Source of the DNA: Alphaproteobacteria bacterium
GTDB taxonomy: Bacteria; Pseudomonadota; Alphaproteobacteria; UBA6615
Assembly (NCBI GenBank): GCA_013003285.1
Contig: JABDJY010000390.1
Location: 1 to 16,907, forward strand
Length of the DNA stretch: 16,907 nucleotides
Direction of reading: 5' to 3'
This document shows, one piece after another, positions 7,432-14,136 of this stretch; the stretch's first letter is position 1, and the number at the start of each line of letters is the position of its first letter. The notes beneath the pieces are model-generated. The model saw only the letters and a list, made by a program, of their open reading frames with translations. It ran no database searches and was not told where the DNA came from. A program made the position numbers and the translations under genes.

Positions 7432-8064
7432 CTAGTAGTACTGTGCGGTAATCAGGGCGTAGACGCCGAAGCCGGTTAAAATGGCGGCGGAAACCCGCGA
7501 CACCCATGTCTGATAGCCGCCGTCCAGATAGGGTCGGGCCAGATTGGCGGTGAACGCCAGGGCGAACCACCACAGCGCGGAGCCGGCGAACACGCCGGTC
7601 ACCAACAGTGCGGCATTGTCGACTGAATCACCGGCGTCCGTGACGCCCAGGGTCACAAACAAACCGGCGAAGGTCAGCATGGTGATCGGGTTGGTGATCG
7701 CCAGCAGAAACGTCGAAATAAAATCCTGCAGCAAGCTTTCGGTATGAACCGTGCCGACTTTCGCCTGCGCCTCACGGCGCGAACGCAGGAATAATGTTTT
7801 TGCCGCGAGGAGCAATAAAACGACCCCCCCGGCGGTACGCAGACCGGCCTGGTGATCGGCAATCCAAAGCTGGATCGCGCTGATGCCAAACGCCGCGATG
7901 GCGCCGTAGATCGCGTCGCCGAACGCCGCTCCGAGCCCCGACAACAGGCCATGCATGCGGCCCTCCGACAGGGTGCGCTGCACGCACAACACGCCGACAG
8001 GACCAACGGGAGCTGCGAGCACCAAGCCGAACAGTAAGCCATTTATCAGAATGTAATCGGTCAA
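7432..8064 (-). CDS. LysE/RhtB-family amino-acid exporter
   Basis: A 210-residue inner-membrane protein with about six hydrophobic helices. The first carries the family mark LLFGLVLAAPVGPVGVLCVQRTL (residues ~10-32), followed by GLGAAFGDAIYGAIAAFG and FLLAITNPITMLTF, the N-P motif of LysE translocators. These transporters export amino acids or related metabolites by proton exchange, and the substrate here is unknown. The start is a TTG at 8064, giving MTDYILING. It ends in TAG. It lies 97 bp downstream of pdxY on the same strand, and I see no terminator between them. Confidence 0.9.
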   Translation of the reverse strand: MTDYILINGLLFGLVLAAPVGPVGVLCVQRTLSEGRMHGLLSGLGAAFGDAIYGAIAAFGISAIQLWIADHQAGLRTAGGVVLLLLAAKTLFLRSRREAQAKVGTVHTESLLQDFISTFLLAITNPITMLTFAGLFVTLGVTDAGDSVDNAALLVTGVFAGSALWWFALAFTANLARPYLDGGYQTWVSRVSAAILTGFGVYALITAQYY

Positions 8065-8161
8065 ATCAGGATGTGTCGGCGGTTGGCGTCATGATCACCC
8101 CATATGGTGCGGGGCGCGATGACCTCATAACAGATTCTTCTGCCATATAAAAATACGAGAA

Positions 8162-9064
8162 TTAAAAGATGCTTTCCGCGCGAAAAAATTTTTCCGGCGC
8201 CACCATGACATCTTGAGCTTCGACCAGTGCCAGTTCGCTTTTACCCAGCCGTGCGGTTTCCGTGAGCAAGGCATGGACCGCACTCGCCGTTCGCGACAGG
8301 GCTTCCGCCGCGTCGTTGCCAGCGAGCAGAGCAACACAAAATAACGCCGCGCACAGATCACCGGCGCCATGGGGCGAGACGTCAAACGAATGCGCCGGCG
8401 TTGTCACCAACCAAGCGCCAGCGCTGTTAACCGCCGCCATGGCGACTGCTTCCGAGGCCAGCGCCGCATGGTCGACACTTGTTACCAAAACAGTCGAGGT
8501 TCGGTAATCCGGTTCGATCAGCTTGCGCGCTGCAGCGATTATCTCGTCGAGAGGCGCGCCGTTCAACGCATCGGGTGCGCTTTCAGCCAAGATCGACAGC
8601 TCGAACAGATTCGGGGTCAAAATATCGGCCGCCGGCGCCGCGCGTTGGCACATAAACGCGACAATCTCGGCATCCACATAGATCTCGCCATCATCGCCCA
8701 TCACCGGGTCGCAGCAATAAAGTGCGCCCTCATTGGCATTCCGCACCCGGGCGACGGCGTCCAGAACCACGCCACCGGCGGCAACATCGCCCAGATAGCC
8801 CGATAGAATTCCATCGCAATGGGCCAGGGCGCCGCGGCGGTCGAGACCATCGATCACACCGGCCAATTCACCCGCCGATACGGTCCTGCCGGCATGGTCG
8901 GGATAACCGGCATGGTTCGACAACATCACCGTATGAACCGGCCACACCTCATGGCCGAGGCGTTGCAGCGGCAGCACAATCGCGGAATTTCCCACATGGC
9001 CATAAGCGACATGGGATTGGATCGAGAGAATATTCAAAGGGCTACCATCCTGCGGATCGGTCAA
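8162..9064 (-). CDS. pdxY: Pyridoxal kinase, PdxY type
   Basis: A 300-residue ribokinase-superfamily enzyme expected to phosphorylate pyridoxal with ATP in the vitamin B6 salvage route. Typical PdxY/PdxK blocks are SIQSHVAYGHVGNSAIVLPL (about 14-33), VHTVMLSNHAGYP, YCCDPVMGDDGEIYV, and the ATP/anion-hole motif SPHGAGDLCAALF with the catalytic aspartate in GAGD. The reading frame is closed by a TGA shortly upstream, so translation must begin at the TTG at 9064 or a second TTG at 9037. A non-ATG start is therefore required. The stop is TAA. Confidence 0.92.
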   Translation of the reverse strand: MTDPQDGSPLNILSIQSHVAYGHVGNSAIVLPLQRLGHEVWPVHTVMLSNHAGYPDHAGRTVSAGELAGVIDGLDRRGALAHCDGILSGYLGDVAAGGVVLDAVARVRNANEGALYCCDPVMGDDGEIYVDAEIVAFMCQRAAPAADILTPNLFELSILAESAPDALNGAPLDEIIAAARKLIEPDYRTSTVLVTSVDHAALASEAVAMAAVNSAGAWLVTTPAHSFDVSPHGAGDLCAALFCVALLAGNDAAEALSRTASAVHALLTETARLGKSELALVEAQDVMVAPEKFFRAESIF

Positions 9065-9109
9065 TAGTCGGATTTGGCCGCCGATTGAGCACGAATTTCA
9101 AGTTTTTGT

Positions 9110-9218
9110 TTGACCGACGCGAATCCGCATTGATAACAGGATTCCCGTACGAGCCTGGATGCGGAGCCTACAATCTGACGCCTTAAAGGGGTCCGGTGGA
9201 AACACCGGGCCCTTTTTT
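9110..9218 (+). ncRNA. Possible small RNA ending at the 9185-9218 terminator
   Basis: The terminator at 9185-9218 has no plus-strand gene before it, because pdxY runs the other way. A possible promoter lies just upstream: TTGACC at 9110-9115, a 16-nt spacer, then GATAAC at 9132-9137. A transcript of about 75 nt would result. I see no conserved motif of a known small RNA, and the promoter match is modest. The alternative is that the terminator protects the pdxY promoter region from read-through. Confidence 0.25.
9185..9218 (+). terminator. Strong intrinsic terminator, plus strand
   Basis: Ten base pairs (9189-9198 with 9203-9212) enclose a GAAA tetraloop, are extended by a G-U and by A-U pairs, and are followed by six T at 9213-9218. 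The single non-Watson-Crick position (9192/9209) is a U-G wobble on the plus strand but a C-A mismatch on the minus strand, so the functional direction is plus. Confidence 0.8.
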
Positions 9219-9245
9219 CAGTTTCCCACTGCACTGCGGTCCAGA

Positions 9246-9297
9246 CAAAAGAAAGCGCCAGGTGCATGGACGCGGAGCCCTTGACGCCTGACGCTTT
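9246..9297 (-). terminator. 3'-end hairpin of the candidate large RNA
   Basis: On the minus strand 9297-9287 pairs with 9262-9252 over 11 bp (AAAGCGTCAGG with CCTGGCGCTTT, one U-G), and CTTTTG follows. The loop is 24 nt, longer than usual, but may fold further. The wobble is valid only on the minus strand. It faces the plus-strand terminator 30 nt away, so the two transcripts would end head-on. Confidence 0.5.
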
Positions 9298-10260
9298 CCG
9301 GGTCTTGTCCGCGCCGGGATTGCTCCCTTTGCTTCTGAGACCTTCGGGTTTGTCCCTCCGCGACCGAAGCCTCGGCGATACCAACCCGTGACACTTACAA
9401 GCTGCTCCGCTTGGAACCGCCTGGTCGTAGGTGACGCACCCCTGGCCGATACGTCATCCCCGGCTCCCGGCGGCTGCCGAACTTCCGGTTTTGACACCTT
9501 CCGTCCAGTAACCCTTACGGAACCTGAACCCACAGGGGGCCGCCAACTGCTTCTGCCTTTCTGCCCGTTCCGGTCCGCAAGCGGACCTTCCCTGGTTTGA
9601 GGCTACGTCCCGAATTCCCGGCCGGCGAGTGCCCTGGAATTGAAACGCCGTCTCTCCCTCCAGCCGGCTGACGTCATCCGCCGAAGCGTTTGTCGTCGGC
9701 CCGCCTTGTCCGCCCGTCCAGCCGAAGCTTTCCGGGTGGCTGCGTCGTCGACCCGAAGGTCTCCGCCGCCAGGGGGAGCCGCCAATGCAGCGACCTACCT
9801 CCCGCTTCCAGCTTCCCTCCGTGAAACTGCCCTGACCTCCCGAAGGTGGTCCTGACCGTCCCGCGGATGCCTCGCTCGCCGTTGGTGTCAGCGCCTACGT
9901 CCGAAGACAAGGCTGCCGGTCATCAACGACCCGCTTGGCGCGGGTTGCCGGAGGTCGCCTGCGTCATCGAAACGGTTACCCGCCTCGCTGCGCCCAACGA
10001 CCTGGCGCAGACAGTCCTTCCGAGGAAAGGGGCTCCGAGGAGCCAAACCGCCTACCGGCTTAACCTGCCAGGTCCACTTTCGACTATCCGAAGATAGTGG
10101 CCGCTTTCCCGCCAGACGATTCTCCCCCTTTACCTTGCTAGCCCCCTCGGGGCCGGTTCGGCTCTTTCGAAGGACCGCGAACGGTCTTTTCGGAAGCGGC
10201 GAAGGATCTGCCGTCACGCTTGCGCGTGCTGGGAGTATGTTCCGATTCTAAGGCCCCTCT
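9246..10260 (-). ncRNA. Candidate large structured non-coding RNA, about 1 kb, unassigned family
   Basis: No credible protein is encoded here in any frame: the small open frames have no start signals and read as low-complexity Arg/Gly/Pro/Ala. The minus strand is purine-rich and full of hairpins. CCGAAG occurs seven times on the plus strand, giving C(UUCG)G tetraloops on the minus RNA at 9365, 9682, 9723, 9754, 9841, 9902 and 10089, and most close convincing stems. Examples are 10083-10098 (6 bp), 9750-9761 (4 bp), 9834-9851 (6 bp with one mismatch) and 9893-9913 (8 bp with one bulge). Other stems are 9572-9587 (loop CUUG), 9929-9945, 9988-10010, 10031-10044 and 10215-10228 (loop GCAA). Odd pairs at 9258/9291, 9363/9370 and 9898/9909 are G-U only on the minus strand. 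The 3' end would be the hairpin 9252-9297 with its T-rich tail. The 5' end is uncertain. I do not recognise RNase P, tmRNA, SRP RNA, 6S or a group II intron domain V. Confidence 0.55.
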
Positions 10261-10270
10261 CGGCAACTCG

Positions 10271-10310
10271 AAAAAGCCGATTCTTTGAAGTTTTCTGTGC
10301 ATAAATCGGC
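10271..10310 (-). terminator. Weak terminator-like hairpin with T5, minus strand
   Basis: GCCGATT (10310-10304) pairs with AATCGGC (10282-10276) over seven bases around a 21-nt loop, and five T follow at 10275-10271 on the minus strand. It stands just before the candidate large RNA. It may stop antisense transcription from the sdh side or act as a leader element of that RNA. The long loop makes it a weak candidate. Confidence 0.35.
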
Positions 10311-10344
10311 ATTGTGAACACAAACCCTCCACAGCTTTTCCACA
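10296..10344. promoter_or_regulatory. Two DnaA-box-like sites
   Basis: TTATGCACA on the minus strand (10296-10304) fits the TTATNCACA consensus exactly, and TTTTCCACA on the plus strand (10336-10344) differs at one base. Two sites are too few for an origin. They could give DnaA control of the neighbouring transcripts or be chance matches. Confidence 0.3.
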
Positions 10345-10425
10345 GGCCGGCGAAATAACCTTCACGTAAGTAGTCGTATTGCGCCGGACTTGGCTCGAAA
10401 ATCCGCGATATACCGGGCGCTGCGA

Positions 10426-10454
10426 TTGACGAACACAATCCGCCGGTCTAAACC
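10426..10454 (+). promoter_or_regulatory. Candidate promoter of sdhCDAB
   Basis: TTGACG at 10426-10431 (5 of 6), a 17-nt spacer, and TAAACC at 10449-10454 as a poor -10. The leader to sdhC would be about 130 nt. The good -35 and exact spacing are the main support. Confidence 0.35.
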
Positions 10455-10589
10455 AATTTTGCTTATCGATACCAGCCGGGCAGCCGCTCTGCTTTCTCAT
10501 CCTTGCATGGTCGCGACGCCCTTGGGCGGACTGACCGTTAGTCTAGGACGGCTTTGTCGATAGGCGGGAAGCTCTGGAGAAAAAGGTTC

Positions 10590-10976
10590 ATGGCGACCGG
10601 TAACCGTCCCCTGTCACCCCACTTGCAGGTCTATAAACCGCAGCTCACGTCTGTGCTGTCGATACTTCACCGGCTTACGGGCATCGCCCTGGCGATCGGC
10701 ACCTTGCTCCTGGTGTGGTGGCTCGTCGCCGCCGCCAGCGGACCCGAGGCCTATGATGCTGCGCAAGGCTTCATCGGCTCGATCATCGGCCGCTTGCTGC
10801 TGTTGGGCTGGACATTTGCCCTGTTCTACCATTTGGCCAATGGCATCCGGCATCTGGCCTGGGATAGCGGCTGGGGCTTCGAGCTCAGCACCGCCTATTC
10901 CACGGGCTGGGCGGTGGTGATCGTCTCGATCGTTCTGACCCTGGTCGCCTGGGTTGGCGGTTACGCGGCACTGTGA
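10590..10976 (+). CDS. sdhC: Succinate dehydrogenase cytochrome b556 subunit
   Basis: A 128-residue membrane anchor of complex II. From the ATG at 10590 it begins MATGNRPLSPHLQVYKP, the usual SdhC opening, with a GGAG ribosome site about 10 nt upstream. An in-frame TTG at 10554 is open but adds residues the family lacks. The quinone-site block SILHRLTGIALAIG (Ser/Arg) leads into transmembrane helix 1, and two further helices follow. FYHLANGIRHLAWD in helix 2 contains the haem-ligand histidine. It is the first gene of the sdhCDAB operon. sdhD follows after 10 bp. Confidence 0.95.
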   Translation: MATGNRPLSPHLQVYKPQLTSVLSILHRLTGIALAIGTLLLVWWLVAAASGPEAYDAAQGFIGSIIGRLLLLGWTFALFYHLANGIRHLAWDSGWGFELSTAYSTGWAVVIVSIVLTLVAWVGGYAAL

Positions 10977-10986
10977 GGTATCTGAC

Positions 10987-11370
10987 ATGAGTTTACGATC
11001 ACCCCTCGGCCGCGCCCGTGGCCTCGGCTCGGCAAAATCGGGCACGCAACATTGGTGGGCCCAACGGCTGACCGCCATCGCGCTTGTGCCGCTGACCATC
11101 TGGTTCGTCATCGCCATGGTCGCCGCGACCGGTAGCGATCACGCAAGCGCGCGCGAATTCATCGGCAATCCGGTGACCGCGGTGCTGCTGATCTTGCTGA
11201 TCGTCGCCACCTTCCACCATGCCCAGTTGGGCCTACAAGTCGTGATTGAAGATTACGTGCATACGAAGCCGGTCGAAATCGCATTGCTGATCGCCGTCAA
11301 AGGCGCAGCTATCGTGTTGGCGCTGATCGCCATTTTCGCCGTGCTCTCGATTGCATTTGGAGGTGCGTAA
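10987..11370 (+). CDS. sdhD: Succinate dehydrogenase hydrophobic anchor subunit
   Basis: A 127-residue second membrane anchor. The start at 10987 gives MSLRSPLGRARGLGSAKSGT and has GAGG about eight nt upstream. A longer frame from 10954 overlaps sdhC and is unlikely. HWWAQRLTAIALVPLTIWF begins the first transmembrane helix with the conserved Trp/Arg pair. The second helix ends FHHAQLGLQVVIEDYVH, with the haem-side histidine and the conserved Asp-Tyr near the quinone site, and the third helix closes the protein. The stop TAA overlaps the sdhA ATG (TAATG), so the two are translationally coupled. Confidence 0.95.
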   Translation: MSLRSPLGRARGLGSAKSGTQHWWAQRLTAIALVPLTIWFVIAMVAATGSDHASAREFIGNPVTAVLLILLIVATFHHAQLGLQVVIEDYVHTKPVEIALLIAVKGAAIVLALIAIFAVLSIAFGGA

Positions 11371-13166
11371 TGGCGACCAATGGCAGTTATGAAATTATCG
11401 ACCATGATTACGACGTCGTGGTCATCGGCGCCGGCGGCGCCGGTCTGCGCGCCACGTTCGGGATGGCCAATAAGGGGCTGAAGACGGCCTGTATCACCAA
11501 GGTCTTCCCGACCCGCTCCCACACGGTCGCGGCGCAGGGCGGTATTTCCGCCGCGCTGGGCAATATGGGTAAGGACGATTGGCGCTGGCACATGTACGAC
11601 ACGGTCAAGGGCGCCGATTGGCTCGGCGACCAGGACGCCATCGAATATATGGTGCGCGAAGCGGTGCCAGCGATCATCGAGCTTGAGCACCAGGGCGTGC
11701 CGTTCAGCCGCACCGAAGAGGGCAAGATTTATCAGCGCCCGTTCGGCGGCATGACCACCAATTACGGCGAAGGCACCGCGCAGCGCACCTGCGCCGCCGC
11801 CGACCGGACCGGCCATGCCATCCTGCACACGCTGTACCAACAGGCGCTACGCTTCGACGCCGAGTTCTTCATCGAGTATTTCGCCCTCGATCTGATCATG
11901 GACGAAGACGGCTCATGCCGCGGCGTCATGGCTTGGAACCTGGACGACGGCACCATTCACCGCTTCCGCGCCCACCAGACGGTGGTCGCTACCGGTGGCT
12001 ATGGCCGCACCTATTTCTCGTGCACCGGCGCCCACACCCAGACCGGCGACGGCGTCGCCATGGCCGCGCGGGCCGGCATGCCGCTGCAGGATATGGAGTT
12101 CGTGCAATTTCACCCAACCGGCATCTATGGCGCCGGCTGCCTGATCACCGAGGGTGTGCGCGGTGAAGGCGGTTATCTGACCAATTCCGAGGGCGAGCGC
12201 TTCATGGAACGCTATGCGCCATCGGCCAAGGATCTCGCCAGCCGCGACGTGGTCAGCCGCTCCATGACGATCGAAATGCGCGAAGGCCGGGGCGTGGGCG
12301 GCGATGCCGACCATATCCATTTACATCTCGAACATCTCGACGCCGACGTGATCCATCAGCGCCTGCCCGGCATTGCCGAGACCGCGCGGATCTTCTCCGG
12401 CGTCGACGTGACCAAAGAGCCGATCCCGGTGCTGCCCACCTGCCACTACAATATGGGCGGCATTCCGACCAATTATCACGGCGAGGCGGTCACGCTTAAA
12501 AACGGCAATCCGGCCACCCCGGTGCCGGGCTTGATGTCGATCGGCGAAGCAGCCTGCGTTTCGGTGCATGGCGCCAACCGGCTGGGCTCCAACTCGCTGC
12601 TCGATTTGGTCGTGTTCGGCCGCGCCGCCGCAAACCGGGCCGCCGAAATGGTGACCGCCGGCGCATCACACAAGCCGCTGGCGCCCGACGCCGGCGACAA
12701 CGCGCTGGCCCGCCTCGACAAGCTGCGCCACGCCAGTGGCGACACGCCGACATCTAATCTGCGCATTCAGATGCAGCGGACCATGCAGGACCATTGCGCG
12801 GTGTTCCGCACCGGCGAGGTTTTGCAGGAAGGCGTCGACAAGCTGGATCAGGTTTGGGGCGGTCTCGACGATCTGCACGTATCGGATCGCTCGATGGTGT
12901 GGAACACCGATCTGGTGGAAACCCTGGAACTGGACAATCTGATGACCCAGGCGGTGGCGACACTCGGTTCGGCGGTCAACCGCACCGAAAGCCGCGGCGC
13001 CCATGCCCGCGAGGATTTCCCCGATCGCGACGACGAAGAATGGATGAAGCACACATTGTGCTGGGTCGACGATAAGGGCAAAACCACGATCGATTATCGC
13101 CCGGTGGTCCTGCAACCGATGACCAACGAAGTGCAGAGCTTCCCGCCCAAGGCGCGCGTTTACTAG
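11370..13166 (+). CDS. sdhA: Succinate dehydrogenase flavoprotein subunit
   Basis: A 598-residue FAD subunit that oxidises succinate to fumarate on the cytoplasmic face of the membrane. The Rossmann motif VVIGAGGAGLRATFG lies at about 17-31, and the histidine that covalently binds FAD is H51 in RSHTVAAQGGISAALGN. Downstream are QFHPTGIYGAGCLITEGVRG, the active-site stretch LASRDVVSRSM, HYNMGGIPTNY and GANRLGSNSLLDLVVFGR. The C-terminus shows the usual RGAHAREDFPDRDDEEWMKH. Length is normal. GGAGG precedes the start. It ends in TAG, evidence that UAG is a working stop codon in this organism. Confidence 0.98.
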   Translation: MATNGSYEIIDHDYDVVVIGAGGAGLRATFGMANKGLKTACITKVFPTRSHTVAAQGGISAALGNMGKDDWRWHMYDTVKGADWLGDQDAIEYMVREAVPAIIELEHQGVPFSRTEEGKIYQRPFGGMTTNYGEGTAQRTCAAADRTGHAILHTLYQQALRFDAEFFIEYFALDLIMDEDGSCRGVMAWNLDDGTIHRFRAHQTVVATGGYGRTYFSCTGAHTQTGDGVAMAARAGMPLQDMEFVQFHPTGIYGAGCLITEGVRGEGGYLTNSEGERFMERYAPSAKDLASRDVVSRSMTIEMREGRGVGGDADHIHLHLEHLDADVIHQRLPGIAETARIFSGVDVTKEPIPVLPTCHYNMGGIPTNYHGEAVTLKNGNPATPVPGLMSIGEAACVSVHGANRLGSNSLLDLVVFGRAAANRAAEMVTAGASHKPLAPDAGDNALARLDKLRHASGDTPTSNLRIQMQRTMQDHCAVFRTGEVLQEGVDKLDQVWGGLDDLHVSDRSMVWNTDLVETLELDNLMTQAVATLGSAVNRTESRGAHAREDFPDRDDEEWMKHTLCWVDDKGKTTIDYRPVVLQPMTNEVQSFPPKARVY

Positions 13167-13229
13167 AAATTTGTCCCCCAAATGGCGCGCCCCCGCGGCG
13201 CGTGCATGGTGACAGAGGAACAATGGTTC

Positions 13230-14009
13230 ATGGCTGATTTCGCACTCCCCAGAAACTCGAAGGTCCAAGACGGCAAGGCCTGGCCGAAAACGGAAGGCGC
13301 GACCAACACGCGCGACTTCAAGGTCTACCGCTGGTCGCCCGATGATGACGATAACCCGCGCGTCGATACCTACACGGTCGATATGGATACCTGCGGCCCG
13401 ATGGTTCTCGACGCGCTGATCAAGATCAAGAACGAGATCGACCCGACGCTCACCTTCCGGCGCTCATGCCGCGAAGGGGTGTGCGGATCGTGCGCCATGA
13501 ATATCGACGGCACCAACACGCTGGCCTGTACCTCGTTCAATTCCGATATCAAGGGCGACGTGAAGATCAATCCGCTGCCCCATCAGGAAGTGGTCAAGGA
13601 TCTGGTGCCGGACATGACCCATTTCTTCGCCCAGTACCGCGAGGTCGAACCGTGGCTGAAGACCGACAGCCAGGCGCCGGAACGCGAGCGCCTGCAATCG
13701 GTCGAGGAACGCGAGAAAATCGACGGGCTGTGGGAATGCATTCTGTGCGCCTGCTGCACCACCTCGTGCCCGAGCTATTGGTGGAACGCTGATCGTTATC
13801 TGGGTCCGGCGGTCTTGCTGCAGGCCTATCGCTGGCTGGCCGACAGCCGCGACGAGGCGACCGGCGACCGGCTCGATAATTTGGAAGACCCCTTCCGCCT
13901 GTATCGCTGCCACACCATCATGAACTGCGCCAAGACCTGCCCGAAGAGCCTCAATCCGGCCAAGGCCATCGCAGAGATCAAGAAAATGATGCTGGAGCGG
14001 CAGCTTTAG
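13230..14009 (+). CDS. sdhB: Succinate dehydrogenase iron-sulfur subunit
   Basis: A 259-residue electron-transfer subunit linking SdhA to the membrane anchors. I chose the ATG at 13230 because MADFALPRNSKVQDGKAW matches the usual alphaproteobacterial SdhB start. In-frame ATGs at 13182 and 13206 would add unmatched residues. The [2Fe-2S] ligands are in SCREGVCGSC and the later Cys of NTLAC. The two ferredoxin-type clusters use CILCACCTTSCP and CHTIMNCAKTCP. It is 63 bp after sdhA, ends in TAG, and is followed by the operon terminator. Confidence 0.97.
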   Translation: MADFALPRNSKVQDGKAWPKTEGATNTRDFKVYRWSPDDDDNPRVDTYTVDMDTCGPMVLDALIKIKNEIDPTLTFRRSCREGVCGSCAMNIDGTNTLACTSFNSDIKGDVKINPLPHQEVVKDLVPDMTHFFAQYREVEPWLKTDSQAPERERLQSVEEREKIDGLWECILCACCTTSCPSYWWNADRYLGPAVLLQAYRWLADSRDEATGDRLDNLEDPFRLYRCHTIMNCAKTCPKSLNPAKAIAEIKKMMLERQL

Positions 14010-14040
14010 CGCCGGAAGACCCTCATCCAGAAACGTCACA

Positions 14041-14070
14041 GGGCCGCCGGACAATCCAGCGGCCCTTTTT
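14041..14070 (+). terminator. Intrinsic terminator of sdhCDAB
   Basis: GGGCCGC at 14041-14047 pairs with GCGGCCC at 14059-14065 around an 11-nt loop, directly followed by five T. It lies 31 nt after the sdhB stop. Confidence 0.88.
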
Positions 14071-14071
14071 C

Positions 14072-14127
14072 GTTTGTGCCCTATTTGGTTCGTGCCCTAT
14101 TTGGTTCGTGCCCTATTTCGTTCGTGG
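14072..14127. repeat. 16-nt tandem repeat, three and a half copies
   Basis: GTTTGTGCCCTATTTG, then GTTCGTGCCCTATTTG, then GTTCGTGCCCTATTTC, then a partial GTTCGTGG (14072-14087, 14088-14103, 14104-14119, 14120-14127). The copies differ at one or two bases. The array lies between the sdh terminator and the ribosome site of the PaiB-like gene, and so in its promoter or leader. Confidence 0.9.
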
Positions 14128-14136
14128 AGGAAAGGT

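Larger units (their letters stand above)
10261..10589. other. Intergenic region before sdhC: hairpin, DnaA-box-like sites, promoter
   Basis: About 330 bp with no gene. From left to right it holds a minus-strand hairpin with a T5 tail (10271-10310), two DnaA-box-like 9-mers (10296-10304 and 10336-10344), and the likely sdh promoter (10426-10454). The remaining sequence shows no open frame with a start signal. Confidence 0.6.

Noticed and set aside
10178..10190. Plus-strand terminator from the 10170-10189 hairpin and TTTT
   Set aside because: The stem includes a G-U and no gene precedes it on the plus strand. The same DNA reads as a UUCG hairpin on the minus strand, so it fits the RNA better, although the direction is ambiguous.
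9246..10260. RNase P RNA, tmRNA, SRP RNA or group II intron
   Set aside because: None of the key blocks is present: no GAGGAAAGUCC or AGAUGAAUG (RNase P), no GGUCAGGUCCGGAAGGAAGCAGCC-like core (SRP), no tRNA-like TPsiC arm with CCA (tmRNA), and no domain V hairpin (group II).
10363..10382. T7-like promoter on the minus strand (AATACGACT followed by ACTTACG)
   Set aside because: It shares nine bases with the phage T7 promoter but lacks the CACTATAGG part, and there are no phage genes in the window.
9183..10500. Several open frames of 60-120 codons on both strands
   Set aside because: They overlap each other, lack ribosome sites, encode low-complexity Arg/Gly/Pro/Ala sequence, and interrupt RNA-like stems. 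They are by-products of GC-rich DNA.
14072..14127. CRISPR array
   Set aside because: The units are contiguous 16-mers with no spacers and no cas genes nearby.
14074..14136. N-terminal extension of the PaiB-like protein
   Set aside because: It is the translated tandem repeat, and a strong ribosome site sits directly before the ATG at 14137.
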